Made by a program: the position numbers and the translations under genes. DNA of 64,000 nt, from contig JACDTU010000007.1 of assembly GCA_022376465.1 (NCBI GenBank), positions 1,612,001-1,676,000 on the forward strand. The letters run 5' to 3'. The notes below the pieces were generated by a model. That model ran no database searches. It was given only the letters and a program-made list of their open reading frames with translations, and was not told the DNA's origin. This document shows positions 30,161-42,176 of this stretch, piece by piece. Numbering within the stretch: position 1 is the stretch's first letter; each line of letters opens with the position of its first letter. Source of the stretch: Cubamyces lactineus. Lineage: Eukaryota; Basidiomycota; Agaricomycetes; Polyporales; Polyporaceae.

Positions 30161-33100
30161 CCCCATAGAGGTGTACAACGCCGACGGGACGGTGAATGTC
30201 GGAGGACGGATCACGCAACGGGCAGAAGTTGCAGTGCAGATCGGAGATCATCACGAGCAGATGAGCTTCCTGATCACGAACCTTGGGAAGTCAGACGTCT
30301 TCCTCGGGCACGAATGGATACGATACCACAACCCACGAATCGACTGGCAAGCGAAGACTATCGACTTCTCCCGCTGCCCGGACACATGCGAGCACGTACT
30401 AGGGGAGGGGGAGCAGCTGTTTGCTTTGCAGACAAAAGCGTATCTGAGGGGACGAGCGGAACAATTGCGGAATGTACAACTCCGAGCCCGGAGCACTATA
30501 GCAATGGACATCGCCATCGAGCAGAACCGAGATCGATCGGGAAAGCCTTTTGAAGAGCTCGTACCGGAGTTCTACCGAGACTTCGCAGATGTGTTCTCGG
30601 AGTTGGCATTTGAGGAACTCCCAGAACACCGGCCGTACGATCACGTCATAGAGCTCACGCCCGACGCGCAACCCTATAGCGGGAAGCTATACCTGATGAA
30701 CCGTGAACAGCAGATCGCGTTGGACGAGTTCCTGGAGGAGAACCTACGCACGGGGAAGATTCGGCCATCCAAGTCGCCGTGGGGTGCGCCGTTCTTCTTC
30801 GTCAAAAAGAAGGACGGCAAGCTACGGCCGGTACAGGACTATCGTCGCTTAAACGCTATGACCAAAAAGAATAAGTACCCACTCCCGCTGATCTCGGAGC
30901 TGCTCGATCGACTCAAGGGGGCCCGATTCTACACCAAGATGGACATCCGATGGGGGTACAACAACATCCAGATGAGGCCAGGTGACGAGGAGAAGGCCGC
31001 GTTCCTCACAAATCGAGGGCTGTTCAAGCCCTTGGTTATGTTCTTTGGGTTGTGCAACAGCCCAGCGACGTTCCAGCTGATGATGAATGACATCTTCCGG
31101 GACCTGATCTTACGAGGGAAGGTGATCGTGTACCTTGACGACATCTTGATCTTTACCGAAACAAGGGAAGAGCACCGCCACATCGTTCGACAAGTGCTGG
31201 AAGTCCTCCGAGAACACCGGCTCACGTGCAAGCTGGAGAAGTGCGAATTCGAGACGAATGAGACGGAGTATCTAGGGCACATCATTGGGGCAGGAGTAGT
31301 GAAGATGGACCCAGCCAAAGTGGCAGGGGTGACGGAGTGGCCACGACCGACGACCAAAAAGGACGTGCAGTCCTTCCTAGGCTTTGCGAACTTCTACAGG
31401 CGGTTCGTGGCGGGATTCGCATGGATCGCAGCCCCGCTTCATCGCCTCACGGGGCAGAGCGAATGGAAGTGGACGGAAGAAGAAGAAGCCGCCTTTGTCA
31501 GTCTGAAGGACACGATCACACGCGCACCGGTACTATCCATTCCAATGGACGAAGACCCATTCCGAATACAATGTGATGCGTCCAATTTTGCAGTAGGCGC
31601 GGAACTGGCACAGAAACAGGATGGGAAATGGAGAACGATTGCGTACCTTTCGAAGGCCCTAACACCGGCGGAAAGGAACTATCAGATCTGGGATCGGGAG
31701 CTCCTGGCCGTACTGACGTCGTTGGACGAATGGCGTCATTTCTTGATCGGAGCTAAACACACGTTCGAGATCCATTCTGACCACAAGAACCTAACCTACT
31801 TCCGTCAACCGCAACGCCTAAACCCTCGGCAAGCTCGATGGGTCGTCGAACTACAGAACTACGACTTTGTTCTTATCCATCGCCCCGGAACGACTATGGG
31901 AAAAGCGGACGCGCTATCCCGCAGAGTGGATCACGAGGCTGGGGAAGTGGAAGATGAGGAAGTGGTGGTGCTCAAAGAGGAATGGTTCAGGGCGGTGGTG
32001 GAGGGCACAGAGCGGCTGATGGATGGGATCGGAAGGGCAGAGGAACTGATGGAGAACTCGGTACGGAATCGCCTAGCAGCCAGGGATCCGGAGTACCGGA
32101 AGGCCGAGGACAGCCTGATCTGGAGGGGGGGGGAGAGTAGTAGTGCCGCCGGACAAGGATCTTCGAGGGCGCGTCATTGCTTCACACCATGACTCGATAG
32201 CAGCAGGACACCCCGGATGAGCAAAGACGCAGGAGCTCATTCAACGCTCGTATTGGTGGCCCTCCATTCGCAGAGACGTACAAGCATACGTGAAGGGATG
32301 TGCAATTTGTCAACGCGTCAAAATAGACCACCGGCCCAGAGCGGCACCACTCCATCCGAACCCGATAGCCGCGTGGAATTGGGAGAACATCTCAGTAGAT
32401 CTGATCACTGACTTGCCTGAGTGCCAAGGATTCAACGCGATCCTAATGGCGTGCTGCATGAAGTCCAAAGACTACATCCCCATACCGTGCACAAAGAGCC
32501 TAACGGCAGAGGGTTACACGAACCTACTCGTACGGCACGTTGTCGCCATGCATGGATTGCCAAGATGCGTCACGTCGGACCGGGGACAACAGTTCGAAGC
32601 ACAACTCACGGCGGACCTATACCGCAAGCTCGGAATTGAGCGGAATCTCAGCACCGGCTATCACCCGCAGACGGACGGACAGACGGAACGCCTGAACCAG
32701 GAGATCGAGAATTACTTGCGGATCTTCGTCAACTACCGACAATCGGACTGGGTCTCGTGGCTGCCCCTCGCAGCCTACTCCTATCGTATACGAGAGCACG
32801 CGGCGACCGGATTCTCGCCATTCTACATGACCCATGGGCGACACCCCTACACGGGAGTCGAGTTGCCGAGCCCGGTAAAGACGGAGTCCGTCGCGCAGTT
32901 CGTCGAACGGATGAAGGACATCCAGGAGGAGGCTTCAGCGGCCATCAGCATCGCCCAGGACGCGATGAAGCGCCAGTATGATCGCAAGCGAGGAGATGCA
33001 CGGGATTACCGGGAAGGAGACTGGGTGTACTTAGAGGCTTACAACATTCGGACCGAACGCCCCACGAAGAAATTCGAGGATCGATGCTATGGACCTTTCC

Positions 33101-33504
33101 GCATCCTCGAAAAGGTCGGACTGAGCGCGTACCGCCTTGACCTCCCGGCGAAGTGGAGGAGGATCCACCCGGTGTTCAATGAGATCCTGCTTACTCCAGC
33201 ACATGCGCCGAGTTTTGCAAACCAGGTACAAGACCTTCCGATCCCTAACCTGGTCGCCCCCATAATGGAACCCGAAGATATTCTCGATTCGAAACTCGCA
33301 TCAGGGACTATTCTGTACTACGTCAAGTGGAAGAACCGCGCCCAAGCCGAGTCGACCTGGGAACCGCGCTCGCCAGAGCTAAGGGACCTGATTGCACAGT
33401 TCCACCGCCGGTTCCCCGACGCGCCCCGAATGCCCTTCATTCGTATCCCGGCGTCGGCCCCTGGACGAGACCCCGAGGATGGATCGCGAGGACGCGAAGG
33501 TTGA
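30161..33504 (+). pseudogene. Element 0 pol, frameshifted and with a stop
   Basis: The frame resumes inside the aspartic protease (DVFLGHEWIRYHNP), so the catalytic Asp lies left of the insertion. RT follows (LPLISELLDRLKG, YLDDILIFT), then RNase H ([22 protein letters not shown]). At 32125-32133 a run of nine G shifts the frame by one, so the first frame dies at 32192. The other frame carries the integrase finger, but CGA-to-TGA type damage at 32218-32220 breaks GHPG-A-K-T. Integrase then continues (CAICQRVK, VDLITDL, SDRGQQF, QTERLNQE) to a chromodomain (YYVKWKNRA, STWEPRS) and a stop at 33502. The G run could be an assembly error, but the nonsense codon supports real decay. Confidence 0.88.
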
Positions 33505-33506
33505 GA

Positions 33507-33548
33507 CCCAGTCAAAACGCCTTCGAGCCAGGGCGATTCTGTGCGATT
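33507..33548 (+). repeat. Left terminal inverted repeat of Tnp2 element
   Basis: It pairs with 40879-40920 over about 42 bp with one T/C difference. Confidence 0.85.
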
Positions 33549-34497
33549 TCATTTAGCGCTCACGAGGGTATTCGCTGTGAATGACTCTCACTCAAGGATT
33601 TGAGACTAAATCTATTGCCAACGAATGCTCACAATTCTCGCCTGTGTCGGTTACGCCCAATCGCAGAGAATATGGGAGGCTCTGACATTGACGTCCACTC
33701 ACAACGCTCCCTGTACCGATTGCACACGAATCACAGCGATTTTTTTACGTGCAAATGGCAACGAATGACTGCGATTAATGCTTGGAGTACGCTACTAGCC
33801 GGGACAAGAAACTGGTATATTCTACGCCCACGCTCCACTACCATGACCCATACTCTGCTTGCAGTACTCCCGGAACGTCTCGAATGCCCGTTCAGGCGAC
33901 ATCTTCACCGGCTTTCTGACGGCTGGCACGCTAGAAGCAACAGTAATACATTGAGTACCCTATAGTAAATGCTAGAATTTGCGATGCTACATACCTCTTT
34001 GCGTGCGTGTGCGCATTCCTTCTTCAGTTCCTGGCATAGTGAGGTACAATGAGTGCTCCCGGAACAAGCCCAACTTGATGGAACAACATACCTTCAGTTC
34101 GTCCTCCGAGAGTGCTTTGAAAGCTGCTGTGACCTCGGTATACGGTATGTCTGGATTGTCTTTAACCATACGTTGCAGAAACAAGTTCCTATATCAAGTG
34201 ACAAGATGACATTAATGCTAAACAAAAGACGTAGAGTTTGTAGTACTTGAAAGACGTACTTTTCACTGATAACCTTGGGTTTGTACTGTGAACTTGCCAG
34301 TACGGTGCTGCCTCGCAGCCTCGTCTTCTTGTTTTCTGTATGTTGGGTCGCATCGCTGCTTGACGGGCCGCTAACATTCGTCGGAGGATCCCCGCTGGAT
34401 ACCTCCTGTGATGCGGTAGTTTGCTCGACCGTCGATGGCCCATGGGGCAGTGAGTGACGTGTTGAGCGCCGAAGGGTTGGTGCACTATACTGAGGGA
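33549..34497. other. Non-coding left flank inside Tnp2 element
   Basis: About 950 bp between the left end and the 3' end of the proline-rich gene. Only short chance frames are present and no repeats stand out. Confidence 0.5.
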
Positions 34498-36718
34498 TTA
34501 GCTCAATATGTACAGCATAGACGACTTATTAACATACAATGGTTGTCGAGGTGGGATGATGAGCTTTGCTGGAGCTTGCGCGCTTTGTGCTTGGACCGAC
34601 GATAGAGCACCGGACGACGCCCCAGGAGCATCTCCAATGCTTGAAGCTGTAAAGAGGGGCGCCGGAGTTGGCGTCACAACAAGCGAAGGCGGTCCGGGAG
34701 CCAGCGTTGACATTGAGGTAGGCGTCAGAGGTAGTAGTGCAGGAGTTGGTGTCGCTGAAGGCGATCCAGGAGTCGGCGCTATTAGGGTTGGCGCCGGTGT
34801 CGAGGGTAGTTGCACGGGCGTCGGCGTTGGTGGCAGCGCGGGAGTCAGTGATACGGAGGACGTCGGTGTGGGAGCTGGCGTTTGGAGTGGTAGCGCGGGA
34901 ACCGATGTCAAGGATGGCGGTAATATAGGAGCTTGTGCTGTTCGAGGCACCGCGGGAGTGGGAGATGGTGGCAGTAGCACGGGCAATGCCATTGGCATCA
35001 GCAGTAGCACGGGAGTCGGTGGTACCGACTCGGACGTCGGTGCGGAAGCTGGCATTTGGGGTGGTAGTGCGGCCGTCAGCGTCGAGGACGGTGGTAGTAA
35101 AGGCGATCCAGGAGTCGGCGCTATGAGGATTGGCGCCAGTGTCGAGGGCAGTTGCACGGGCGTCGGCGTTGGCGGCAGCGTGGAAGTCGGTGATATGGAG
35201 GACATCGGTATGGAAGCTGGCGTTTGGAGTGGTAGCGCGGGAACCAATGTTGAGGACGGTGGTAATAAAGGAGCTCGCGCTGTTCGAGGCACTGCGGGAG
35301 TGGGAAGTGTAGGCGTTGCCACCGACATCAGCAGTGGTAGCGCGGGAGTTGGTGGTACCGAGGACATCGGTACGGAAGCTGGTGTTTGGAGTGCGGGGGT
35401 CGGTGTCGACGACGATGGTATCGGCGTTAACATGGGGGGTATATCGGACGGCAGCGCAGCCACTTGCATCGAATGCAGCGCAGTAGACGTTTGAATCGGT
35501 TTCGCAGGCAGAGAGGTGATCCGGGGAGTTTTCGAGGAGGTGGGTTGCTCGAAAGCGAGGCTATCTTGTCTACTGCGCTTCTGTGGTAAAGTGGACACTT
35601 CGCCTGTTGAAGTTGATATAGATGGCGTATTGTCACGTTCGATCTTGACCTTGGCCGGTTTGATATGGTTGCTAGACAACCCAGGATACATGTTGCCAAT
35701 GAGAATATCAATTTTCCAGCGCCCACCCTCACATAAGAGTAGAAATGGAAATTTACGGGATAGAACTCGGTGGAGATACACACGAGCTTCAAGCCCGAGT
35801 TGGCTCTGTACTGCAGTTGCTTGACCGCTCCAGACAAGCGAGTGGAGCGCAGCACTAAGGGTATCACGGATATCTTTCGCAATTCCTCCTGAGATGGGCT
35901 GTCCGAGCTCGTTCTCGATCCAACGCTGGCCTACGTTGACATCATCACTATGCGGACCCTTTTTCGTACCGCTGGACTTGCTGCTAGGACGCCCAACGTA
36001 GTCAGTCTTGAACCAATACTGGAATTGGACACCCGTTGGTGGAGCCGTCGGCGCCGCAGGCCATGTCCAGTTAAGTCCAAGAATGGGCCGGGTATTTGTC
36101 GAGGTAATAGCAGCGGCGTTGGCAGGACCTGGAGGACTGGTGCGTTCTGGCGAGTCTTCGGTCGACGTGTACAGGAGCTGAGGGATCTTGTTTATGAGAT
36201 CGTCATACATCTGCCTATTTCAATGTTGTGAGAGCCATACGAGCAGTTCATGGAGTTGTGAGTACCTTAACATGGTGTTCTGCGCCTGAGTGACTTGGAG
36301 ATCCCGTGTCAGCCGTTCCACCTGTGTCTGCATCGCTGCATATGCTGGGTTGTGCGAGTAGATAAGATAGTCTTCATTGGCTTGAGCGACACAACTAAGC
36401 TGGGATAGGTCTCAGCACAACATGAACAGAAAAACAGTGTATGGTTCGTACATGCACGTGTGCTTGCAGATTACTGGATAGTATGGGTATGGATGTCCGG
36501 GAACTGAAGGTGTCGGCAGGGCGGGGAGGTAGTAGCGGTTGTTCTTGCGTGTCGAGGGAGCCAGAAGAATGTGGTGGTGTAGAAAAAAAAGTCGTCGTGT
36601 CGCGATCATAGTGACTGTGAACTGCCAGAGAGTGAGCCGCTGGAGAAGGACTGCTCAGTGCGCTATCTTGGCGATGAGCAGGAGTGAGAAGATGGAGTCC
36701 TGGAAGCGAGAGATCCAT
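34498..36718 (-). CDS. Tnp2-element second protein, Pro/Ser/Thr-repeat protein
   Basis: Three exons are inferred: 36718-36452, 36399-36266 and 36214-34498, with agreeing phases, giving 705 residues. The first ~90 residues are S/P/H-rich. A coiled-coil-prone helix follows (about 100-140; MQTQVERLTRDLQVTQAQN). A globular region spans about 150-330 (FQYWFKTDYVGRP, WIENELGQP, PFLLLCEGGRWKIDILIG). The C-terminal ~350 residues are imperfect repeats rich in P, T, S, A and L (PTPTPVQLPSTLAP, TPGSPLLPPSSTL). The reverse strand therefore also shows a long false Gly/Ser/Val frame. It may play the TnpA-like accessory role of two-gene CACTA systems, which is inference from position only. Confidence 0.8.
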
Positions 36719-36955
36719 ATTAAGCCGATAGTAGTAATGGTAGCATAGAAGAGAGAAGACTCTGGTACTGGGCTGCGTTGCCGTGGCTCGCATCTTTGGC
36801 GTCTATTGGATGAGTTCAGTATACATTCCGGATATGGTAATGTTCTGTTGTTCGTTCGCCACGGAGGGCTACCGCTAGGGCTCACATGACATTATTAGCA
36901 TCTAATTCAATAGAGAAATTAGAGCAGATGAGCTGCGGATGTAGGCCAACGTGTA

Positions 36956-39900
36956 TTACTGATTTTCATCTATGCTAGGTAAAGTACTGTTATCCTCCTC
37001 CGAAGCTTGGCTGTTACGTTCGAACATCAAGCCTACATCGATACCTAACTTATCCACTGCAAACAATACAGGCCCTTCTCCTGGCCCCTCATATGAAAGA
37101 GAATCACTGGGTATCATAGCGACACATGTGCAGATGTCCTCAACCCTGATCACATGAAGTCCTCCCTCGCGAAGGAGCTTTCGACACGCCCAGACAACAC
37201 CGTGTGAAGCTTCAAGTAAGTCCTTGTTTGGCGGCCCGTATTTCCATATTAAAGCGAGTGCGTGATCTTCCCCGTAAATGTGCAGGCTAAAGTAATACTG
37301 GACTTCGGCATACGCAAAGCATTCCGAGGCACCTGCGGCTTCCGAGCCTTCTGAGTCTGCTGCTTCCACCGGTTCGGACCCGGAGGTGAGACGACTTGGT
37401 GGAATCCGATACTGATAAATGCACATCAATGAACGGTTGAATCATGCCAACTCACAGCTGCTAGCACGTACCTTTACGTTGCGTGCAATTCGTGTCATTT
37501 TCTTTGGGACCTCCTTCCACGTGGTCCGACAGATCTGGCCATTCGGCAGACGGCACCGTCCCCATCGCCGGACACAGCACGCCATATCCTCCACCCACAA
37601 CTCTCGTGCGTCCTCCTGTTGCGGGATTGCTTGCTCGATGTACTGCAGAATTAAGATATCTTCATCGTCTGCAACGGGCTTTGGTCGCTCTTCGCGAGGG
37701 TGTAGTAATGCAAAACCAGAGTCACCAAGATTGAGGATGGGTACCTTTGGAGTCGAGTCCTCAACAAGATCAGGTAGCATCGCCTTCAAGCCATTTACTC
37801 GTGCTCGCCGTAAAGCGCGCTGGGACAGATTAGCGAATGGATTGGAAGGCTGTCGTATTTCCTGTCCAAGATCTCCGATGGTCCGCTCCATTGCAAACTG
37901 TGCGGTACAGATCAAGGACCCGATGCGATACGTCTCGGTTGGTGTATGGGGAACAGCGTGCATACACTGTGGGACGAAGTGCATGCGTGAGATCTTCCGC
38001 TGTACGTACAGCTCCTCGTACTCGTAAGCGAAATCGGTGAGAAACGTATGAGCTTGCTGCCGCTGTGCTGCAACGCTACGCCGCTGAAAAACGATGCGTA
38101 CGCCGGCGACAAGTTTACAGTAGTGGCGCCAGTAGCGATCAGGAAGCTTGTTGTATAACAGCCCGGGTGCTAGACCGTAGAACCAGTTCAAGAATTCCCA
38201 GCACTTGTACCCACTTGAGATCTTCTCTGCGGGATTCCGAGGCGGCCGATCGAATGAACCAGGGAGGAAGTGTCGCGCTGCGGCAACCTGTTCGCCATGT
38301 TGCGCCCAGACGTCGCCTACCAAGCATACCCAATCCCATGTAGCCTTGTTATCACCATTCCTCACGTCGCAATCCATCGAACCGTGCCAGAGCTTATAGA
38401 ACAGATCTGGGATGTTTAAGCCGAATAGGTGCATGATGTCGCCCGGAAAAAGCCGCGGAATAGGAAGGCAATGGCTGGCAGACAAGCCTGAGAACAGACT
38501 GGGCTTTGCAATGCCGGTGTCGAGTCGACGGGCTTCATAATTTGTTAGGGATGTAGCACCCCGGAGGTACTCGAGATCGCGGGCATACTGCGCAGGGCAC
38601 GAGTTGGGAATATCAGAAGGTTCGAGGTCGTCGTGCTCACAACCTCGTTCCATATAACCTTCTGGCTTCAGACACACCGAGTAGTAGTGTGAGCCACCAG
38701 GCTTTCGGCGTCCTGGCCGACCACAGCGATAGCGACAGCCAAATTTACCATGATGGCTCACAAACCCAGTCAAGTCAGGTGCACCAATCGCATCGGCCTC
38801 CGCAAGAAAGACGTAGGGGCGTGAGAGGAAACAGATGTCACGGAACGCGTCCCAGATCATGAATCCTTCGTTCTGGAGAGCGGCGATGTGATGAAAACCA
38901 GGGAATAGGAAGGAATCTGCATTCTTCGGCTTGTTGGGTCCAGGGATTATCGCACCAGGCATAATCCACCTCTTCTTGTATCGCTTATCGGGAGAGACGT
39001 CCAGTAGAATCCATATATAGATCCAGCAGTTCGAAGCCTTGTGCTCGTACAGTTGTGCACCATCCATTGAGAACAGTAGACAGACGTGGCTATCAGAAAT
39101 CCGCCCTTGCTGTACGGCATCCCAGAAATCAGCACCGCCATACACATCCTCGATCACATTGACTCCGCCGGTCTCTTGAAGCTCACGAAGGATCTGCTCC
39201 ATCGCGCGTTGCCGGAACCGCATAGCCTGAGCACCTTCCGATGAGCGAAACCGGGCCTGGACTTGCGGACCAAACGGGAAAGTGTCAAACTGCCGACGCG
39301 GCTTCCGCTTGCTCAATGTATGACTCGGCGAACCTTCGCTCGAGGGCTCGTATCGGGGTTCTTGACAGTACCTGCAGTCCTCATGATTTTGCCATTGACC
39401 GGTGTACGCCATACAGCTGTTGGTACACATGTCGTGCTTCATGGGGTGGATGCCAGTGAGCTCGGCGATCTTCTTCTTGACAAGGTGAAGGGTTAGAATG
39501 TTGTCTTCAGGATGTCGCTCAAGGATTGCGCTGCGCACTGCGTTGTAGATATCGTCCGAGCCATCGGTATCCGCTAGGAACAACCGCACAGAAAGCCGCT
39601 CATCCGCGCTCAAAGCGGCAGGTTCCTTCGAAGGATTGCGCAGGCCCGCCAGAACAGCCGGATCGAGGACAGAGTCCTCCAGGCGAGGGTTGTCCTGAAG
39701 GATGTTGATGAAGTCTTGGGCAGTGTCGAATACGGGTATTCCCGTCGGCGCTGTGGACGTGTTTTGGGGGGAGGATGGATCAGGCATAGGGTCGGCCACC
39801 TCGGAAACGCCAGCGTCGCGGGTGTCGCTAGAGGCAGGGAGGCCAAAGAGGTCCTCCAGTAAAGCGCTTTGGAAGGATGCGCTAGAGAGGCCGGCGGTAC

Positions 39901-40391
39901 TTTCCATGATCGACGGCGACCCGTTTCGCGCTCCAGCTGAGGCTGACTAGATTTGATATTAGTATACTGATGAAATCGATTACAACATAATGACGCACGT
40001 CGGTCAGGCTCTCATTCATACGTTCGCGCTCGCATGATGCTTGAGGTACGTCCAAGTCTGGATGCTGCATATCTTGAATATGCTCCATGGGTGGCTCGAG
40101 TCGCGTGGTAGGCTGCATCGGAGCGGCCCGTTTGGCAAGAGGACCGACATCATCATCGCCTCTTGCAGGCGCGTCCTTCCGCTTTCTGGTCTGCTCGTTA
40201 GATGGAACGCAATTGGATGGATCGGGTGGCGGGATGAGGCCCTCTCGAATCTGTTTCTCGCGTTCTTGTTTATGGCGGTACCAAGTTGCACGAGAACGCC
40301 ACCGCTGGTTACTCGCGCAGCATGCGAGGCAGCCGCAATAGAAAAGAGAGCTGTTGTCCTCGACGTTGGGCCGACTACTAGTAGAGTCCAT
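36956..40391 (-). CDS. Tnp2-family transposase
   Basis: Three exons are inferred: 40391-39999, 39946-37472 and 37411-36956. Phases agree and give 1,107 residues, a full-length enzyme. The N-terminus has YCGCLACCASNQRWRSRATW, resembling the zinc-binding entry domain of Tnp2 proteins. Next come an HDMCTNSC and CRYCQEPRYEP cluster and the catalytic region with LLFSMDGAQLYEHKASNCWI and WIMPGAIIPGPNKPKN. A second conserved block (IPRLFPGDIMHLFGLNIPDL) leads to a DUF4218-like region (FAMERTIGDLGQEIRQPSNP). The C-terminal exon (YAEVQYYFSLHIYGEDHALA) is typical of the family. It should move the element that encodes it. Confidence 0.93.
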
Positions 40392-40878
40392 GCCGAATCG
40401 GCGGAGACCTGGTAAACCAACACTCATCAAACCTTGCCGTGCATGATTGTATGTCTTCAACACATACCGAAGCGGTTTACTCAAGAAGCAGTGAGCAACT
40501 TTCTGGTGGGGTCAGAAGAGCGCAGCCACTCCGCTTGTGGCCCAGGATAAGGCAACTAGCACTAGCAATGGGTTGGCGATTTCGCAATGATCTTGATGGC
40601 AGGATGTGGAACGGGTTTGACACAGATCTATTGATTCAAAGTCGGTACAGCAGGGACTAAGAGGTAGATCGCTACAGATACGAATGCACTAGCAGCAAGC
40701 GCAAGTCGCAGAGGCAGAGGCGAGGCAGAGACTCACGAGAACGTTAGAACGAGTGAGTGCATGAGCGCTTGAGCGATGCCGACGAGCGCTCAGAGTAGTA
40801 CCGAATTGGGCAATGGACAGGCGCTGAATCCGGTGTCATTTGCTACGAATCGCCGTCACTCCTGAGATTGTACTGTGC
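40392..40878. other. 5' flank of transposase within Tnp2 element
   Basis: About 490 bp upstream of the transposase ATG. It is the probable promoter region, and no gene is seen. Confidence 0.5.
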
Positions 40879-40920
40879 AATCGCACGGAATCGCCCTGGC
40901 TCGAAGGCGTTTTGACTGGG
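40879..40920 (-). repeat. Right terminal inverted repeat of Tnp2 element
   Basis: It is the reverse complement of 33507-33548 with one mismatch and ends GTTTTGACTGGG. Confidence 0.85.
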
Positions 40921-40936
40921 GTTGAGAGGGGGGTGA

Positions 40937-41243
40937 TGTTACGGACATCGCGCGCGTTTACCGAGACGCGCGTTCGCGCGCGCGCCACACGCGCTAGGCT
41001 ACGCCCCGCGACTACACACGCTGACACCACACGCATCTCATTAGAACTGCACGCAACTCACACATGTATTCGATAGGAACTAGTATAAGAATCGCCCACT
41101 CGAAGCTGGGGCCTCCAGCTTCGAATTGGTATTTTTCCCGTCCTGCTAGACGCCCCGGCGTTTACCCGACGAAGCCATATCAGTCCTAGTCTGCCAGCGC
41201 GAGCGATGCTTGTAAGGACTGAGTACTGAGTAGTGGTACGACA
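40937..41243 (+). repeat. 3' LTR of element 0 (right end approximate)
   Basis: It starts TGTTACGGACATCG right after the purine tract GAGGGGGGTGA. A TATA-like TAGTATAAG lies at 41081-41089. A perfect hairpin follows (TCGAAGCTGG 41100-41109 and CCAGCTTCGA 41115-41124, 5-nt loop). No CCGTAACA end was found. A CA at about 41243 is only a guess from the length after the TATA box seen in element 1. Confidence 0.6.
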
Positions 41244-42176
41244 CGAGACAGTTAAATTAGTTCATGGTAGTAGTGCTTTTCCCCTCCGTACCTCATTGGT
41301 GTTGTATCAGTTCATCCTATCTTCGCCATTGCTACGGATATGGGACTCCATGCTCGTTGTGGACCTGAGTCGCCTCGTCCGTTTACGGACTGAATAATCA
41401 CGACAATCTCCGAGTCAGCCCATCCTGTTGCGTGCTGTTCCACTGACCCTGACGGGTCTCGAGACATGCCATGATGGTATATGAGGTTGCGTCCCGGTGC
41501 CACGGCCGGCGGAGGAGAGGACTCAGAGGGGGCAAAGCGCAGTTCCGCGCCCGGATGTTCGGACCGAATCGGCAAGAATTCAACCAGACGCCCACTGTCC
41601 CGTCAGGCGCTGGCAAGCAAGAACGTCCGTATCGTGTATTCTACTAGGGCTTAGTATTCGACCTCCTTACAGCACACGTTTCGTCTCCTATCATAAACAG
41701 CCTCTCGTGGTTACGGCAAGACATTGTGGGGGTGAGTGTGCTCCCGGACTACAGGCAGACTGATTGGATAGCGGCTGACACGACAATGCTAGTGGCGGCA
41801 ACAGCTTGCCCCAGCCAGCCAGCAGCCAAAGGCGTCGCAGCCTATAGTAGCGGTGCTTGGATTTTATGACCATCTTGCATAGTCGGCTGGAACTAAGTCT
41901 TTGATTGGTATTTAGCCAGATCGATTGTGACAAAGATATCCTAGGATCACGCCTCACTGCACTGAGGCTCCACCAGCAATTACTGCGGATTTGGCAACAA
42001 CGTAGGTGCCATCAGCCAGCCATGGCGAGCGTGACATTGTGCTGACGGAGCCTAACACCGGAACGACACATTTGCCGCGATCTCTTTGACTGGCGCTTGG
42101 ACACTCTCGCCATTGTTCATCTTAGCCACCACCACCATATACGCGTCTCAATTCCAACCCCGCCATCCAGTATATA
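41244..42176. other. Host intergenic region upstream of the kinase array
   Basis: About 930 bp without a supportable gene. The last 55 bp carry the promoter motif shared with genes B and D, and TATATAA lies just before the ATG. Confidence 0.5.
42122..42140 (+). promoter_or_regulatory. Shared upstream motif of FunK1 gene A
   Basis: TTAGCCACCACCACCATAT lies 36 nt before the ATG. Near-identical 19-mers lie 39 nt before the ATGs of genes B (45863-45881) and D (53064-53082), but not before gene C. It is a candidate core-promoter or 5'-UTR element. Confidence 0.45.

Larger units (their letters stand above)
33507..40920. mobile_element. Tnp2-type (CACTA-like) DNA transposon
   Basis: This ~7.41-kb element is inserted just after the pol stop of element 0. 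The ends form a ~42-bp inverted repeat with one mismatch, beginning CCCAGTCAAAACGCC. It is flanked by GTTGAGA (33500-33506 and 40921-40927), a 7-bp duplication, or 8 bp (GGTTGAGA) if the end is set at 40919. Both of its genes are on the minus strand and appear intact. CACTA elements usually make 3-bp duplications and start CACTA, so this end structure is atypical. Confidence 0.88.
30161..41243 (+). mobile_element. Ty3/Gypsy chromovirus, element 0 (oldest layer, decayed)
   Basis: Only the part downstream of the element 1 insertion is in the window: the end of protease, the rest of pol, a polypurine tract and a 3' LTR starting at 40937. The Tnp2 transposon 33507-40920 is inserted two bases after the pol stop. 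When it is removed, the sequence reads pol stop, GAGGGGGGTGA and LTR, a compact retroviral 3' end. Pol carries a frameshift and a nonsense codon. The right limit is uncertain because the LTR end could not be fixed. Confidence 0.85.

Noticed and set aside
34508..35494. Plus-strand 328-codon Gly/Ser/Val-rich frame
   Set aside because: It is antisense to the proline-rich repeat gene, whose codon pattern keeps the opposite strand open.
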